A DNA stretch of 64,000 bases from Pseudomonas pudica (GTDB lineage Bacteria > Pseudomonadota > Gammaproteobacteria > Pseudomonadales > Pseudomonadaceae): contig NZ_JADLJS010000009.1 of NCBI RefSeq assembly GCF_015680405.1, positions 62,001 through 126,000 on the forward strand, written 5' to 3'. The translations under genes and the position numbers were made by a program. Below the pieces are notes generated by a model, which saw only the letters and a list, made by a program, of their open reading frames with translations, did not search any database and had not been told where the DNA came from. Of the stretch, positions 43,918-53,118 are shown piece by piece. The number at the start of each line of letters is the position of its first letter. The stretch's first letter is position 1.

Positions 43918-44409
43918 TCAGAGGACCATGACCATTTCATGCCAGGCCATGCCGCCGTGGTCCGATGGCGATGGTTTGATGTACTGATACCCCAGCTTCT
44001 GGTACAGCGCCACGTGCTGCTCCTTGCACATCAGGTGAATGGTCAGCTTGCCCGCAGCTTTCATGCGTGCGATGAATTCATCCATCAACCGCTTGGCGTA
44101 GCCTTGGCCCTGGTGTGCCGGGTCCACCACCACCGACATGATCACCACGTTTGGCGCCGCCGGGTCATGCCCGACCAGTTCCTTGAATGCCTCGTCGGAC
44201 ATCACCACTTCGTGGGCGCAGCCGCTGTTGATGAAACCGACGATCTCACCCGCGCTTTCCAGCAGCAGGAAGCCCTGCGGATACTGCGCGATGCGGGTGC
44301 GGATCTTCTCCAGCGTGGCCGCCTCATCGCCTTCATAGGCACCGATTTCGATGGCGTAGCAACGTTCGGCGTCGGCGGCCGTGGGGGTGCGAAACTGAGG
44401 GGCGCTCAT
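43918..44409 (-). CDS. GNAT-family N-acetyltransferase
   Basis: 163 residues. The acetyl-CoA-binding motif is DPAHQGQGYAKRLM (QxxGxG/A), with the preceding strand VVIMSVVV and a late HVALYQKLGYQ. Resembles arylalkylamine-type acetyltransferases. Substrate unknown. Single gene, convergent with the deaminase. Confidence 0.88.
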   Translation of the reverse strand: MSAPQFRTPTAADAERCYAIEIGAYEGDEAATLEKIRTRIAQYPQGFLLLESAGEIVGFINSGCAHEVVMSDEAFKELVGHDPAAPNVVIMSVVVDPAHQGQGYAKRLMDEFIARMKAAGKLTIHLMCKEQHVALYQKLGYQYIKPSPSDHGGMAWHEMVMVL

Positions 44410-44643
44410 GGCGGGTTTCCTTGGTAATGGCTGAAAACAGCCGCCATGGTAAATGAGCGCTCGCCGGACTTCACCACGCCATACACCCGGTAGAAAAAAA
44501 TCCTACAACTTGTTGCCGCTGCGAACTTTTTCCCGTTTACCGGTCTATGTGGGAGGCACAGAAAGGTAGCGGAACGCGAGAGAAGGTTCGCCGACCACCT
44601 GCTGGCCAGATGGCTCAATTGTTATCAGAGGTTGGCTTCGCTC

Positions 44644-45036
44644 ATGAAAATACATGTCGCTAGGTTGATGCTGCTCGGCCTGTTCTCGTTCGCGGCAATG
44701 GGCACGGCATCGGCAACACAAATGAAGGCGCCCGAAGTAGCCGCCCCGGCGGTTGAATCACCGTTGCAGCCTGCTGGCAACCCTTGGTCCAGGGTGGCCA
44801 GTATTGCCGACGAACAGCCAGCCACGCTGCTGGCCCACGATGACGACCGCTGGCATGACCACCGCAGCGACTGGCGCCGCGAACAGTGGCGCCGCGAGCA
44901 GGCCCGCCGTGACTGGGAGCGCCGGCGAGACTGGGAACGCCGACGCGACTGGGAGCGGCGCCGCGACTGGGAGCACCGCCATGAGCGGGCCATGCACCAC
45001 CGCTACCATGATGACCACCGCTACTATCGCCGTTGA
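44644..45036 (+). CDS. Small secreted Arg/Trp-rich repeat protein
   Basis: 130 residues with a signal peptide (MKIHVARLMLLGLFSFAAMG, then TASA). The second half is extremely basic with tandem RRDWER-type repeats (four near copies, 18-bp DNA period from about 44895 to 44985), ending in His/Tyr/Arg-rich sequence. Mature protein is probably periplasmic. I recognise no family. The gap 44410-44643 before it holds nothing I can name. ATG 44644 is preferred to a TTG four codons upstream. Confidence 0.72.
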   Translation: MKIHVARLMLLGLFSFAAMGTASATQMKAPEVAAPAVESPLQPAGNPWSRVASIADEQPATLLAHDDDRWHDHRSDWRREQWRREQARRDWERRRDWERRRDWERRRDWEHRHERAMHHRYHDDHRYYRR

Positions 45037-45059
45037 TCGCAAGCCGCCAACGCGCCCCC

Positions 45060-45107
45060 TGTAGGAGTGGCCTTGCGGCCTGATCGCGACACAAGGCCGC
45101 CCCTACA
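45060..45107. repeat. REP-like hairpin
   Basis: TGTAGGAGTGGCC and GGCCGCCCCTACA pair across a GATCGCGACAC-type loop. Lies between convergent small genes. Confidence 0.7.
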
Positions 45108-45124
45108 AGGTCCGCGCCAGTCTG

Positions 45125-45271
45125 TCAGGTGGGGGTATCCCCCGCCGCCTCGGCTTCCATCTTCAAACGGTCGGCCTTGCAAATGTACTTGGGCTTGCGC
45201 GGCGCCAGCTTGGCGCTGGCCTTCTTGGCATGCGCCTGCAGTAGCTGCTTGATCTTCTTGCGACGGTTCAT
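45125..45271 (-). CDS. DUF2986-type small basic protein
   Basis: 48 residues beginning MNRRKKIKQLLQAHAKKASA and containing KPKYICKADR, the pattern of the DUF2986 family of gammaproteobacteria. Function unknown; very basic, so RNA or ribosome contact is thinkable. The ATG at 45271 is the family start; the frame opens 12 codons earlier. Confidence 0.82.
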   Translation of the reverse strand: MNRRKKIKQLLQAHAKKASAKLAPRKPKYICKADRLKMEAEAAGDTPT

Positions 45272-45425
45272 TTTCACTCGACCTGTCAGTCCGGTTTGGC
45301 GGAACACATCATACCTTGCCTGGGCCAGCGTCTCGTTGACGTTATTTTCACGCTCGGCAGATTAGCGTCACGCCCTTTCCGGCCACGGGCACATCCGTTG
45401 GCCGCCAAGCTACGACGAGGCATAC

Positions 45426-47204
45426 GTGTCACACACTGCATCCCCCTCCTCGCCCAACCCCGTGGACTGGGCCGGCCTGGGCTGGCTTTTGCTGTTCTTC
45501 TGGTACTTCTCGGGCGTGACCCAGGCGTTGCTGCTGTTCAGTGGTACCACCGGGTTCGCCGGTTTTCGCGATGCATTCTTCCTCAGCAGCCTGTGGCTGG
45601 CCCCGGTACTGCTGCTACCGCGCTTCACTCGCGCCACGGCAGCGGTCATCGGCCTGGTGCTGTGGGCTGCTTCGCTGGTGGGCTTGAGCTACTTCGGTAT
45701 CTATCGCCAGGAGTTCTCGCAAAGCGTCATCTTCGTGATGTTCGAGTCCAACACCGCCGAGGCCGGTGAGTACTTCAGCCAGTACTTCAGCGCCTGGCTG
45801 GGCCTGGCATTGCTGTTATACACGCTGGTGGCAGTGCTGCTGTGGAAGCGCGTACGCCCGGTCAGCCTGCCGCTGCGCAGTCGCCTGCCGGTGGTCGCCC
45901 TGCTGTTGCTGGCCAACCTGGTGTACCCGTTCTACAAGCAGATGGTAACCCAGCAGCGCAGCTTCGCCGATGCGGCAGAAAAGGTGCAGCAGCGCATGGA
46001 ACCCGCCGTGCCTTGGCAACTGCTGGTCGGCTACCGCCAGTACCGCCAGCAGCTGGACAACATGCAGGAGCTGCTGGCCCAGAATGCCGCGCTGCCGCCC
46101 CTGCAGAACCTGCGTGACAGCAGCGGTGCAGCGCCACGCACGCTGGTGCTGGTGCTGGGTGAATCCACCACGCGCGAGCACATGCACCTGTACGGCCACA
46201 ACCGCGACACCACGCCCAACCTCGACGCGCTGGCCGCCAGCGACAAGGGCCTGACGGTGTTCCGCAACGTGGTGTCGCCACGCCCGTACACCATCGAAGT
46301 GATGCAGCAGATCCTCACCTTCGGCGACGAGCAGAACCCGGACCGCTTCCTCACCGCCCCGTCGCTGATCAACCTGATGAAGCAGGCCGGCTACAAGACC
46401 TTCTGGATCACCAACCAGCAGACCATGACCAAGCGCAACACCATGCTGACCACCTTCTCGCAGCAGACGGACGCACCGGTGTACCTGAACAACCAGCGCA
46501 ACCAGAATGCCAGGCAGTACGACGACGTGGTGCTGCCACCGTTCGAGGAGGCCCTGCAGGACCCGGCGCCGAACAAGTTCATCATCGTGCACCTGCTGGG
46601 TACGCACATGGATTATCGCTACCGCTACCCGAACGACTACGCGCATTTCAACGACCGCCAGGGGGTGCCCGGCAAGCTGACCGATGACCAGGTGGAAACC
46701 TACAATTTCTACGACAACGCGGTGCGCTACAACGACTACGTGGTGTCGAGCCTGATCAAGCGTTACTCGGCCGGCAACCCCAATGGTTTCCTGCTGTACC
46801 TGTCCGACCATGGCGAAGATGTGTACAGCTCTGGCAACCACGACCGCCTGGGGCGCAACGAAGGGGCGCCGACCCGGCCGATGTACACCATTCCCTTCCT
46901 GCTGTGGACTTCGCCCAGCTGGCAGGCCGGGCACCCCCGCGACTTGCAGGCGATGGCCGACCGCCCCTACAGCAGCTCGCACCTGATCCATACCCTGTCC
47001 GACCTGGCCGGGCTGAGTTATGACCGTTACGAACCGGCCAAGAGCCTGGTGAGCCCGCAATTCGTGGTGGCACCACGCTGGATTGGCGACCCGTACCGCA
47101 AGGATGGCCTGCGCGAGTTCGACCACCTGCCGCTGGACAAGGCCGAGCGGTTGCGGGAGACGGTCAGTAGTGGCAAGACACAGAATGCTGGACGCCTGAA
47201 CTGA
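45426..47204 (+). CDS. Phosphoethanolamine transferase (CptA/EptA family)
   Basis: 592 residues. Four to five N-terminal membrane helices (to about 180), then a periplasmic sulfatase-fold domain: VLVLGESTTREHMHLYGHNRDTTPN contains the nucleophile Thr, and LSDHGED supplies zinc ligands. It moves phosphoethanolamine from phosphatidylethanolamine to lipopolysaccharide. The start is a GTG at 45426 with GACGAGG upstream. Unlike BcsG it is of the LPS-modifying type; whether the target is core or lipid A cannot be told. Confidence 0.9.
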   Translation: MSHTASPSSPNPVDWAGLGWLLLFFWYFSGVTQALLLFSGTTGFAGFRDAFFLSSLWLAPVLLLPRFTRATAAVIGLVLWAASLVGLSYFGIYRQEFSQSVIFVMFESNTAEAGEYFSQYFSAWLGLALLLYTLVAVLLWKRVRPVSLPLRSRLPVVALLLLANLVYPFYKQMVTQQRSFADAAEKVQQRMEPAVPWQLLVGYRQYRQQLDNMQELLAQNAALPPLQNLRDSSGAAPRTLVLVLGESTTREHMHLYGHNRDTTPNLDALAASDKGLTVFRNVVSPRPYTIEVMQQILTFGDEQNPDRFLTAPSLINLMKQAGYKTFWITNQQTMTKRNTMLTTFSQQTDAPVYLNNQRNQNARQYDDVVLPPFEEALQDPAPNKFIIVHLLGTHMDYRYRYPNDYAHFNDRQGVPGKLTDDQVETYNFYDNAVRYNDYVVSSLIKRYSAGNPNGFLLYLSDHGEDVYSSGNHDRLGRNEGAPTRPMYTIPFLLWTSPSWQAGHPRDLQAMADRPYSSSHLIHTLSDLAGLSYDRYEPAKSLVSPQFVVAPRWIGDPYRKDGLREFDHLPLDKAERLRETVSSGKTQNAGRLN

Positions 47205-47212
47205 TTGCTTGC

Positions 47213-47746
47213 TCAGGATGCAGAACAGCTGCCATGCCGGGCACTCCCCCGCACCGCCTCGGCCAGTTTGCGCAGGTTGGCCTGGTGGGCATTGACCAGG
47301 CTGGCGATGCTGTTGTCCGCGGGCGTCTGCAGCGAGGTACGGCAGGTCAGTTCGGCTTCGCCCGAGCGCGTCAGGCGCCATACCGCCTCCAGCGAGGCAT
47401 AGCGCCCCGGCACGCTATCGAAGCGCTGCACGTCCACCCGCAGCAACGCCTTGCCGCCACCCACCGGCCCGCCCAACTGGTCCTGCAAGGCGCTGCGGAA
47501 CTCATCCACCAGGTTGGCCCCCCACCACTCCGTCTCAAGGATGGCCAGGCCGCTCTGCCCCTGTCGCACCACCAACTGCGGGCGGTCCACCTGCGGCGGC
47601 ACGGCCACCCTCGCCACCTGAATGCGCTGGCCACCGTCGCGCACCGGTTCGCTCGGTACCAGCGTGTGATAGTTGTTCGGGGTACTGCTGCAGCCCCACA
47701 GCACGGCCAGCAGGCCGGCGCCACACACATTGCGCAGTCGATGCAT
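47213..47746 (-). CDS. pqiC: PqiC outer-membrane lipoprotein
   Basis: 177 residues with a lipoprotein signal ending in the lipobox LWGC (Cys about residue 19) and the DUF330/ABC-type auxiliary family fold. PqiC forms the outer-membrane ring on which the PqiB needle docks. Last gene of the pqi operon, 11 bases after pqiB. Confidence 0.9.
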   Translation of the reverse strand: MHRLRNVCGAGLLAVLWGCSSTPNNYHTLVPSEPVRDGGQRIQVARVAVPPQVDRPQLVVRQGQSGLAILETEWWGANLVDEFRSALQDQLGGPVGGGKALLRVDVQRFDSVPGRYASLEAVWRLTRSGEAELTCRTSLQTPADNSIASLVNAHQANLRKLAEAVRGSARHGSCSAS

Positions 47747-47757
47747 CGGCTGTCTCC

Positions 47758-49398
47758 TCAGGGTTCAAGGTCAGCGGCAGCGGCCGCTTTCGGCCGGCCG
47801 CGTATCAGCGACTCGGGGTGCCGGCCCAGGTAATCGGCAAGGTCACGCAGCGAACGTGACATGCGCTCCAGTTCGTCCAGGGTTTCGCCCATCCGCTCGC
47901 GCTGCGGCGAGTCCTCGGAAATGGCCGAATTGGCGGTGCGCAGGGTCTTGTGCACCTCGTCCAGCGCCACCTTCACGTCCGGCAGCGTCTGGCCATTGAA
48001 CTGCTTGAGGCTGGCGCGCAACTCTCGCAGGCTGCCATCCAGGTTGTTGGCGATACTCTCCAGCGGCAGTTTGCTGATGCGCTCCACCACACGCTGCAAC
48101 TGCTCCTGCAACTGCTCCAGGCTGCCGGGCAATGTGGGTATGGTGATAGGGTCTGCGGTCTTGTCGAAGGCCACCTTGGGGGCATCGGGGTAGAAGTCCA
48201 GGGAAATGAACATCTGCCCGGTGATCAGGTTGCCGCTGCGCGCCTGGGCCCGTAGGCCGTGCTCGACGAAGGTGCCGATCAGCCTCCGCGCGCCATCCAT
48301 GTCGCCTTCGGCGTGCTTGAACACGGCCAGCATCTTGCGGTGCACCGGCCCCAGCCGCTGCGGGTAGATCACCGCATCGACCACCACGGGGAAGCTCTGC
48401 CGGGTGGCATCGTAGTCGAGCTTGACCGAAGTGACCCGGCCAAATTCCACACCCTTGAACTCCACCGGCGCGCCCACCGACAGGCCGCGCATGGCCTGGT
48501 CGAAGCGCAACTGCAGGTACTGCGCCTGGCCACTGGGCGGTGCCAGGGCGGTGTCGCGGTCGGCAAACAGCTGAAAGCGCGCCTGGTCGGCAGCGAGTTC
48601 GGCCTGCGGGGCGAAATCTGGCGAGCCAAAGGCCAGCCCGCCCACCAGGATGGACGACAGCGATTCGGTATCGATCTTCAGGCCGTTCGCACTAATCTGC
48701 ATGTCGACGCCACTGGCGTTCCAGAAGCGGGTATCGGCGGTGACGAAGCTGTCGTAGGGGGCCTGCACGAACACGCCGATCTCCACGCCCTTGCCATCGC
48801 CCTGCAGGGCAAAGGACACCACCTCGCCCACCGGTATCTTGCGGTAGTAGATCGACGAGCCAATATCCAGCGACCCCAGGTCGCTGGCGGTCAGGACAAA
48901 GCGCTTGCCCTTTTCGTCGTAGGTGATCGGCGGTGGCAGCTCCAGGCCGACAAAGGACTTCTCCGGCACTTTCGACTCGCCGGAATCCGCCCCAATGAAA
49001 CTGCCCGACAGCAGTGTATCCACACCGGACACACCACCCACGCCAATGCGTGGCCGCACTACCCAGAAGCGCGCCCCCTGGGTGGCGAAGGCACGGGCGT
49101 CGTTGGACAGCTGGACTTTGGCGACCACGCTCTTCTTGTCGTCGGCCAGGTCCACCGTGGTGACTTCGCCGATCACCACGCTGCGGTACTTGACCTGGGT
49201 CTTGTGCGCCACCAGCCCTTCCCCGGTGTGGAAGGAAATGGCGATGACCGGCCCCTGCTGCATCCAGTTGCGCACCACCAGCGAAGCGCCGATCAGGATC
49301 GCCAGTATCGGCACGATCCATACCAGCGACACACTCCAGCGCCGGGTGTGCACTTCAACCTGCCCCGCGCCCTCGCGCTTGTCAGTCTGTTGCACCAT
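47758..49398 (-). CDS. pqiB: PqiB, MCE-domain lipid transport protein
   Basis: 546 residues. One N-terminal membrane helix (VSLVWIVPILAILIGASLVV) and then three MCE domains and a C-terminal helical needle (coiled-coil-like from about residue 430). PqiB spans the periplasm and carries lipid between membranes. ATG 49398 is chosen: it has GAGGGAGG 7 bases upstream and overlaps pqiA by 17 bases; an ATG 8 codons upstream is possible. Confidence 0.92.
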   Translation of the reverse strand: MVQQTDKREGAGQVEVHTRRWSVSLVWIVPILAILIGASLVVRNWMQQGPVIAISFHTGEGLVAHKTQVKYRSVVIGEVTTVDLADDKKSVVAKVQLSNDARAFATQGARFWVVRPRIGVGGVSGVDTLLSGSFIGADSGESKVPEKSFVGLELPPPITYDEKGKRFVLTASDLGSLDIGSSIYYRKIPVGEVVSFALQGDGKGVEIGVFVQAPYDSFVTADTRFWNASGVDMQISANGLKIDTESLSSILVGGLAFGSPDFAPQAELAADQARFQLFADRDTALAPPSGQAQYLQLRFDQAMRGLSVGAPVEFKGVEFGRVTSVKLDYDATRQSFPVVVDAVIYPQRLGPVHRKMLAVFKHAEGDMDGARRLIGTFVEHGLRAQARSGNLITGQMFISLDFYPDAPKVAFDKTADPITIPTLPGSLEQLQEQLQRVVERISKLPLESIANNLDGSLRELRASLKQFNGQTLPDVKVALDEVHKTLRTANSAISEDSPQRERMGETLDELERMSRSLRDLADYLGRHPESLIRGRPKAAAAADLEP

Positions 49399-50026
49399 CA
49401 ATGCGGCCTCCCTCGTTGGCACGGCTATCCCAGATCAAGCGTGGATCGAAGCTCATCGCAGAAAACATGGTCAGTACCACCACCATGCCGAAAAACAGGA
49501 TGCCCACCCGCGGCTCGATGGTGCCCAGCCCACGCAGTTGGACCAGCGCCGCCACCAGCGCCACCACCATCACATCGAGCATCGACCAGTAGCCGATCAG
49601 CTCGACGAAACGGTACAGCTGCGAGCGCTGTCGGCAAGCCCAGGTGGAACCGCGCTGGGCGGTAAAAAGCAGCAGGCCGAGCGAGAAGAACTTGATGGCC
49701 GGTACACCCACGCTGGCGATGAAGATGATCAGCGCGATATCCCAGGCACCGGCCTCCCAGAACTCCAGCACGCCGCCGCCAATGGTGCTTTCGCTGCCGC
49801 TGCCGAGCATTTCGGTGCGCATCACCGGCAGCAGATTGGCTGGAATGTAGAAAACCAGGGCCGCCAGCAGAAATGCCCAGCCGCGGCTGATGGCATTGGC
49901 CTTGCGCCGATGAATGGCGGCGCCACAGCGCTCGCAGGTGTGCATGCCGCTGCCCAGTTCGCAGGCCTGACCGCAACCATGGCACAGGCACAGGCCCAGA
50001 TCATCGGCGCTGGCCGGGGTATTCAT
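49382..50026 (-). CDS. pqiA: PqiA-family membrane protein, second copy
   Basis: 214 residues from the ATG at 50026. A zinc-ribbon CHGCGQACELG...CERCG at the N-terminus, then four membrane helices (first FLLAALVFYIPANLLPVM). It overlaps the preceding PqiA gene by 4 bases (ATGA). E. coli PqiA is one protein with two such halves; here the halves are separate genes. Confidence 0.9.
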   Translation of the reverse strand: MNTPASADDLGLCLCHGCGQACELGSGMHTCERCGAAIHRRKANAISRGWAFLLAALVFYIPANLLPVMRTEMLGSGSESTIGGGVLEFWEAGAWDIALIIFIASVGVPAIKFFSLGLLLFTAQRGSTWACRQRSQLYRFVELIGYWSMLDVMVVALVAALVQLRGLGTIEPRVGILFFGMVVVLTMFSAMSFDPRLIWDSRANEGGRIDGATD

Positions 50027-50619
50027 ACCTGCTCCCACAAGTCGCGGATGTCCTTGCCGGCGACATGGATGATCAGCATGCTCAGCGCGGCCAGGGCCAG
50101 CAGGCCGATGCCGGGGATCACATCGAGCAGCCCCGCCAGCTTGATCACGGCAACCATCGCCCCCAGCAGGCACACCTCCAGCATGCTCCATGGCCGCAAG
50201 CTCTCCAGGCTGCGCATGCACACGGCAAAGCCGGGGGCGCGCTGGCCGGCCAGGGCGAAACTCAGCAGCCAGCACAACAGGGTAATCTGTAGCACCGGCG
50301 CGAAGATGATCGCCAAAGCCATGACCAGGGCGATGAAGGTGATACTGCCTTGGCTGAGAATCTGTACCGAGTCCCATAACGTCGCCGAGTGGGTCAGCCC
50401 TTGCATGCCGATGGTCATCACCGGGTAGAAGTTGGCGAATACCAGCAGGATGCCACCCGTCACGCTCAGGGCCAGCCGCTGCTGCACGGTCAGCGAGGTG
50501 TGCCGGTACAGCACGCCGCCACAGCGCGGGCATACAGCGCGCTGGTGTTTGAGCAACGGCGCACGGTGGTACACCGTGTCGCAGTATTCACAGATGATCA
50601 GGTGCTGAGTCTGGCTCAT
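50023..50619 (-). CDS. pqiA: PqiA-family membrane protein, first copy
   Basis: 198 residues. N-terminal zinc ribbon CEYCDTVYHR...CPRCG, then four membrane helices with SLESLRPWSMLEV, characteristic of paraquat-inducible protein A. First gene of the pqi operon (two pqiA, pqiB, pqiC), which helps keep the envelope intact under stress. Corresponds to the N-terminal half of E. coli PqiA. Confidence 0.9.
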   Translation of the reverse strand: MSQTQHLIICEYCDTVYHRAPLLKHQRAVCPRCGGVLYRHTSLTVQQRLALSVTGGILLVFANFYPVMTIGMQGLTHSATLWDSVQILSQGSITFIALVMALAIIFAPVLQITLLCWLLSFALAGQRAPGFAVCMRSLESLRPWSMLEVCLLGAMVAVIKLAGLLDVIPGIGLLALAALSMLIIHVAGKDIRDLWEQV

Positions 50620-50770
50620 GGGGGTTCCACAGGCAGCTTGGTTTCAGGCCGTCATATGCAGGCGAACAACATCTGATATCCGGTTTAGACCATCCCGGCG
50701 AAACTGCCATCAGGGGCAGCAAAGCCGGACTATCCTCTGAAACGGGATCCCCACTTGCTGGAGGTTTGCC

Positions 50771-51244
50771 ATGCGTACGTTCACGTGGAGTTGCCTGCTG
50801 GTGCTGCTGTGCGCAGCATCGGCAGCCCAGGCGCAGTCGGTGGTGCCGCTCAAGGGCCAGAGCAGCCAGCAGATGCAACTGGATATCAATGACTGCAATA
50901 CCGTCGCGACCAATGCCGCGAACAGTGCCGCGACCTCCAGCGACCCCCATGTCGGTGGCCGCGTACGCGGTGCCGCCGCCGGCGCGGTTGCCGGTGCGGC
51001 AGGCGCGCAGGTGCGCGGCAACCAGCACGACGAGCTGTATGACCGGGTTGGTGACGATGCCAAGCAGCAATACCGGCAGAACCGCGCGGGCGAAGTGGCT
51101 GCCGCCGGTGCTGCGGTCGGTGGCATGCGCCAGCGTCAGGACCGCCGTCAGGACCGGCGCGGCCAGGACGAAGCGAAAGCCCAGGCTCATGCCAGTGCCT
51201 ATGCCGGGTGCCTGCAAGGGCGCGGTTATCAGGTCAGCCCCTGA
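50771..51244 (+). CDS. Secreted glycine-zipper protein of unknown function
   Basis: 157 residues with signal peptide (LLVLLCAASAAQA). A glycine-zipper stretch, GRVRGAAAGAVAGAAGAQV, in the middle, then a Gln/Arg-rich tail with RQDRRQDRRGQD, and a C-terminal YAGCLQGRGY, which resembles the end of other small Pseudomonas envelope proteins. Possibly membrane-inserting. Ribosome site GGAGG 8 bases before ATG. Confidence 0.8.
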   Translation: MRTFTWSCLLVLLCAASAAQAQSVVPLKGQSSQQMQLDINDCNTVATNAANSAATSSDPHVGGRVRGAAAGAVAGAAGAQVRGNQHDELYDRVGDDAKQQYRQNRAGEVAAAGAAVGGMRQRQDRRQDRRGQDEAKAQAHASAYAGCLQGRGYQVSP

Positions 51245-51282
51245 CCGCCGGGCACGCCACGCTCCTGCATGGCGTGCCCGTT

Positions 51283-52188
51283 TCAGAACGTCGCCAGCTG
51301 CTCCCGGCAGAACTCCACGAACAGCTGCGCCGGCTTGGTCAGTTGCACTCGCTTCAACCAGGCTGCTGCCAGCCCTGACAGCGCTACTGGCTCGGCAATA
51401 TCCAACATGGCCAGGCGTTGCCCGTCGTAGGTGTACTCCGAGTGAGGCCGCGTTACCAGCAGCGAAAAACCGAAGCCCTGCCCGACCATGCCGCGCACCA
51501 TCTCGATCGACGGTGAGCTGAAGACAATGTTGGGCGTAAGGCCCATTTCGTTGAACAGGCTGACGAAGTAGGTACGGCTGGGGGCAACGTCCAGCAGGAT
51601 CATCGGCTCCGGGCACAAGTCGCGCAGCGACACCTGGGCCTGGCCAGCAAAGCGGTGGTTCTCGGGCAGCAGCACATAGGGTTTCTGCGGCGGCATCAGC
51701 GGCTCGGCCTCGATGGTGCCGTCCAGGTCATGGTCGTAGAGGAACGCCAGATCGAAGGTACCTGCGGTCAGGCCTTGGATCAGGTCCTGCTGTTCGCCGT
51801 CGCGCAGCCGGATATCCACCCCCGGGTAACGCTGGCGAAAGCCGGCGATCAGGCGCGGCAGGTACAGCGGGGCCACGGTTTCGAAGCAGCCAATATCGAT
51901 TTGCCCGGCCACGGTGTCGTTGTCGGCCAGGGCGTTCTGCTCGAATTCGTGGGCCATCTGCAGCAGCGACTTGGTCTTGGCATAGAAGCGCTTGCCGCTG
52001 GGCGTCAGTGACACACCCTGAGCGTGGTGGCGGATGAACAGCTGCACACCGAAGCTTTCCTCCAGGCCCTTGATGGCCGTGGAGATGGAAGGCTGGGCGA
52101 TGTAAAGCTGGCGTGAAGCCTCGGCCACGCTGCCGGCTTCCACGGTGGTGACGAAGTACTTGAGTTGTCGCAATGTGTAGGCCGCCAC
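51283..52188 (-). CDS. LysR-family transcriptional regulator
   Basis: 301 residues. Helix-turn-helix GSVAEASRQLYIAQPSISTA (about 18-37) and LysR effector domain from about 90. Of two GTG starts six bases apart I chose 52188, because AGAGAGG lies at proper distance from it and abuts the other (52194). Target and ligand unknown; no divergent gene is adjacent. Confidence 0.88.
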   Translation of the reverse strand: MAAYTLRQLKYFVTTVEAGSVAEASRQLYIAQPSISTAIKGLEESFGVQLFIRHHAQGVSLTPSGKRFYAKTKSLLQMAHEFEQNALADNDTVAGQIDIGCFETVAPLYLPRLIAGFRQRYPGVDIRLRDGEQQDLIQGLTAGTFDLAFLYDHDLDGTIEAEPLMPPQKPYVLLPENHRFAGQAQVSLRDLCPEPMILLDVAPSRTYFVSLFNEMGLTPNIVFSSPSIEMVRGMVGQGFGFSLLVTRPHSEYTYDGQRLAMLDIAEPVALSGLAAAWLKRVQLTKPAQLFVEFCREQLATF

Positions 52189-52308
52189 GGGCACCTCTCT
52201 GACGCCGGTCTGGGCGCGCTGGGATCATGCCTGTCACTTTACCCTTGGCAGCGGCTGGTTGGGGGGCGGGTAATGAAGGATTTACCTATGGCTTGAGCAG
52301 GTTTTTAC

Positions 52309-52333
52309 GAAGGGGGCGCCGGGCGCCCCCTTT
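52309..52333. terminator. GC-rich hairpin after the 61-residue gene
   Basis: GGGGGCGCC and GGCGCCCCC stand almost back to back, just past the stop of the small minus-strand gene. Followed on the plus side by CCCTTTGCTT, on the minus side by TTCGTAAAAA. Likely transcript end. Confidence 0.55.
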
Positions 52334-52336
52334 GCT

Positions 52337-52522
52337 TCACTCGAAATCGATATTAGCGATTACACAGTCATCACCAATCAATTTGTACCCTGGCGCGCAG
52401 GGCATGCCGACTACGGGCCCTATACCGCGCTTGCGCCGGGACAGTGTTGCCTGCGGTTCTGCATTTTCCAGCTGCTCCTGGTCGAGAGTGTCGTCTGGCT
52501 CGTTCATGGGTTTTTCTTGCAT
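52337..52522 (-). CDS. Hypothetical 61-residue protein
   Basis: Start ATG 52522 with a strong AAGGAGTGAACCCC ribosome site. An acidic N-terminal half (MNEPDDTLDQEQLENAE), a SRRKRG basic patch, and a C-terminal MPCAPGYKLIGDDCVI with two Cys, somewhat like a small EGF-like or toxin loop. No signal peptide and no family that I recognise. The open frame extends upstream 67 codons but lacks a better start. Confidence 0.6.
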   Translation of the reverse strand: MQEKPMNEPDDTLDQEQLENAEPQATLSRRKRGIGPVVGMPCAPGYKLIGDDCVIANIDFE

Positions 52523-52725
52523 GGGGTTCACTCCTTGGGTTGTGTGGTATTGCCCGATCGAAGCTACAGCCGCCATTGCCACCAACCCATCTGGAACTTT
52601 GACCGGAAAGAGAAATGCTGTCGGACCGTATCGTGATATTCGCAGGCGCCCCAAGAGAGACCTGGCCAAACGCCCCCGATTGTCTTTACTGATACTCAAC
52701 GGTTCCAGGCATAGGGCGTGCATTC

Positions 52726-53112
52726 ATGAAGATCGTGGTCACCAGCATTCTCGTCGATGACCAGGCCAAAGCCCTGGCTTTCTACCACCATGTACTCGGT
52801 TTCGAGCCCAAGCACGATATGCCCATGGGTCGACACCGCTGGCTGACGCTGACCTCCCCCAACGACCCCAACGGCGTCGAGCTGCTGCTCGAACCCGACG
52901 CGCACCCGGCCGCCAAGGACTACAAGGCCGCACTCAAGCAGGACGGTATCCCCGCCACCTCGTTCGGCGTGCGCGACATCCAGGCCGAATACACCCGGCT
53001 GTGCGCGGCGGGCGTGCAGTTCACCCAGCCGCCTACCGCCATGGGGCCCGTCACCGTAGCGGTGTTCGATGACACCTGCGGCAACCTGATCCAGATCCTA
53101 CAGAAACACTAG
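52726..53112 (+). CDS. VOC-family (glyoxalase/bleomycin resistance-like) protein
   Basis: 128 residues with two beta-alpha-beta-beta-beta units, KALAFYHHVLGFEP in the first and AVFDDTCGNLIQI in the second. The conserved Glu of the second half in other VOC enzymes is absent or shifted (TCGNLIQI), so metal binding is uncertain. Function unknown. Confidence 0.85.
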   Translation: MKIVVTSILVDDQAKALAFYHHVLGFEPKHDMPMGRHRWLTLTSPNDPNGVELLLEPDAHPAAKDYKAALKQDGIPATSFGVRDIQAEYTRLCAAGVQFTQPPTAMGPVTVAVFDDTCGNLIQILQKH

Positions 53113-53118
53113 CAACGT

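Noticed and set aside
49382..50533. A single 383-residue protein covering the second PqiA
   Set aside because: The upstream part is out of frame with the first PqiA gene and has no similarity; the real start is the ATG at 50026 overlapping that gene's stop.
52523..52723. Upstream extension of the 61-residue protein to 128 residues
   Set aside because: The internal ATG has an AAGGAGTG ribosome site at the right distance; the extension has none and no similarity.
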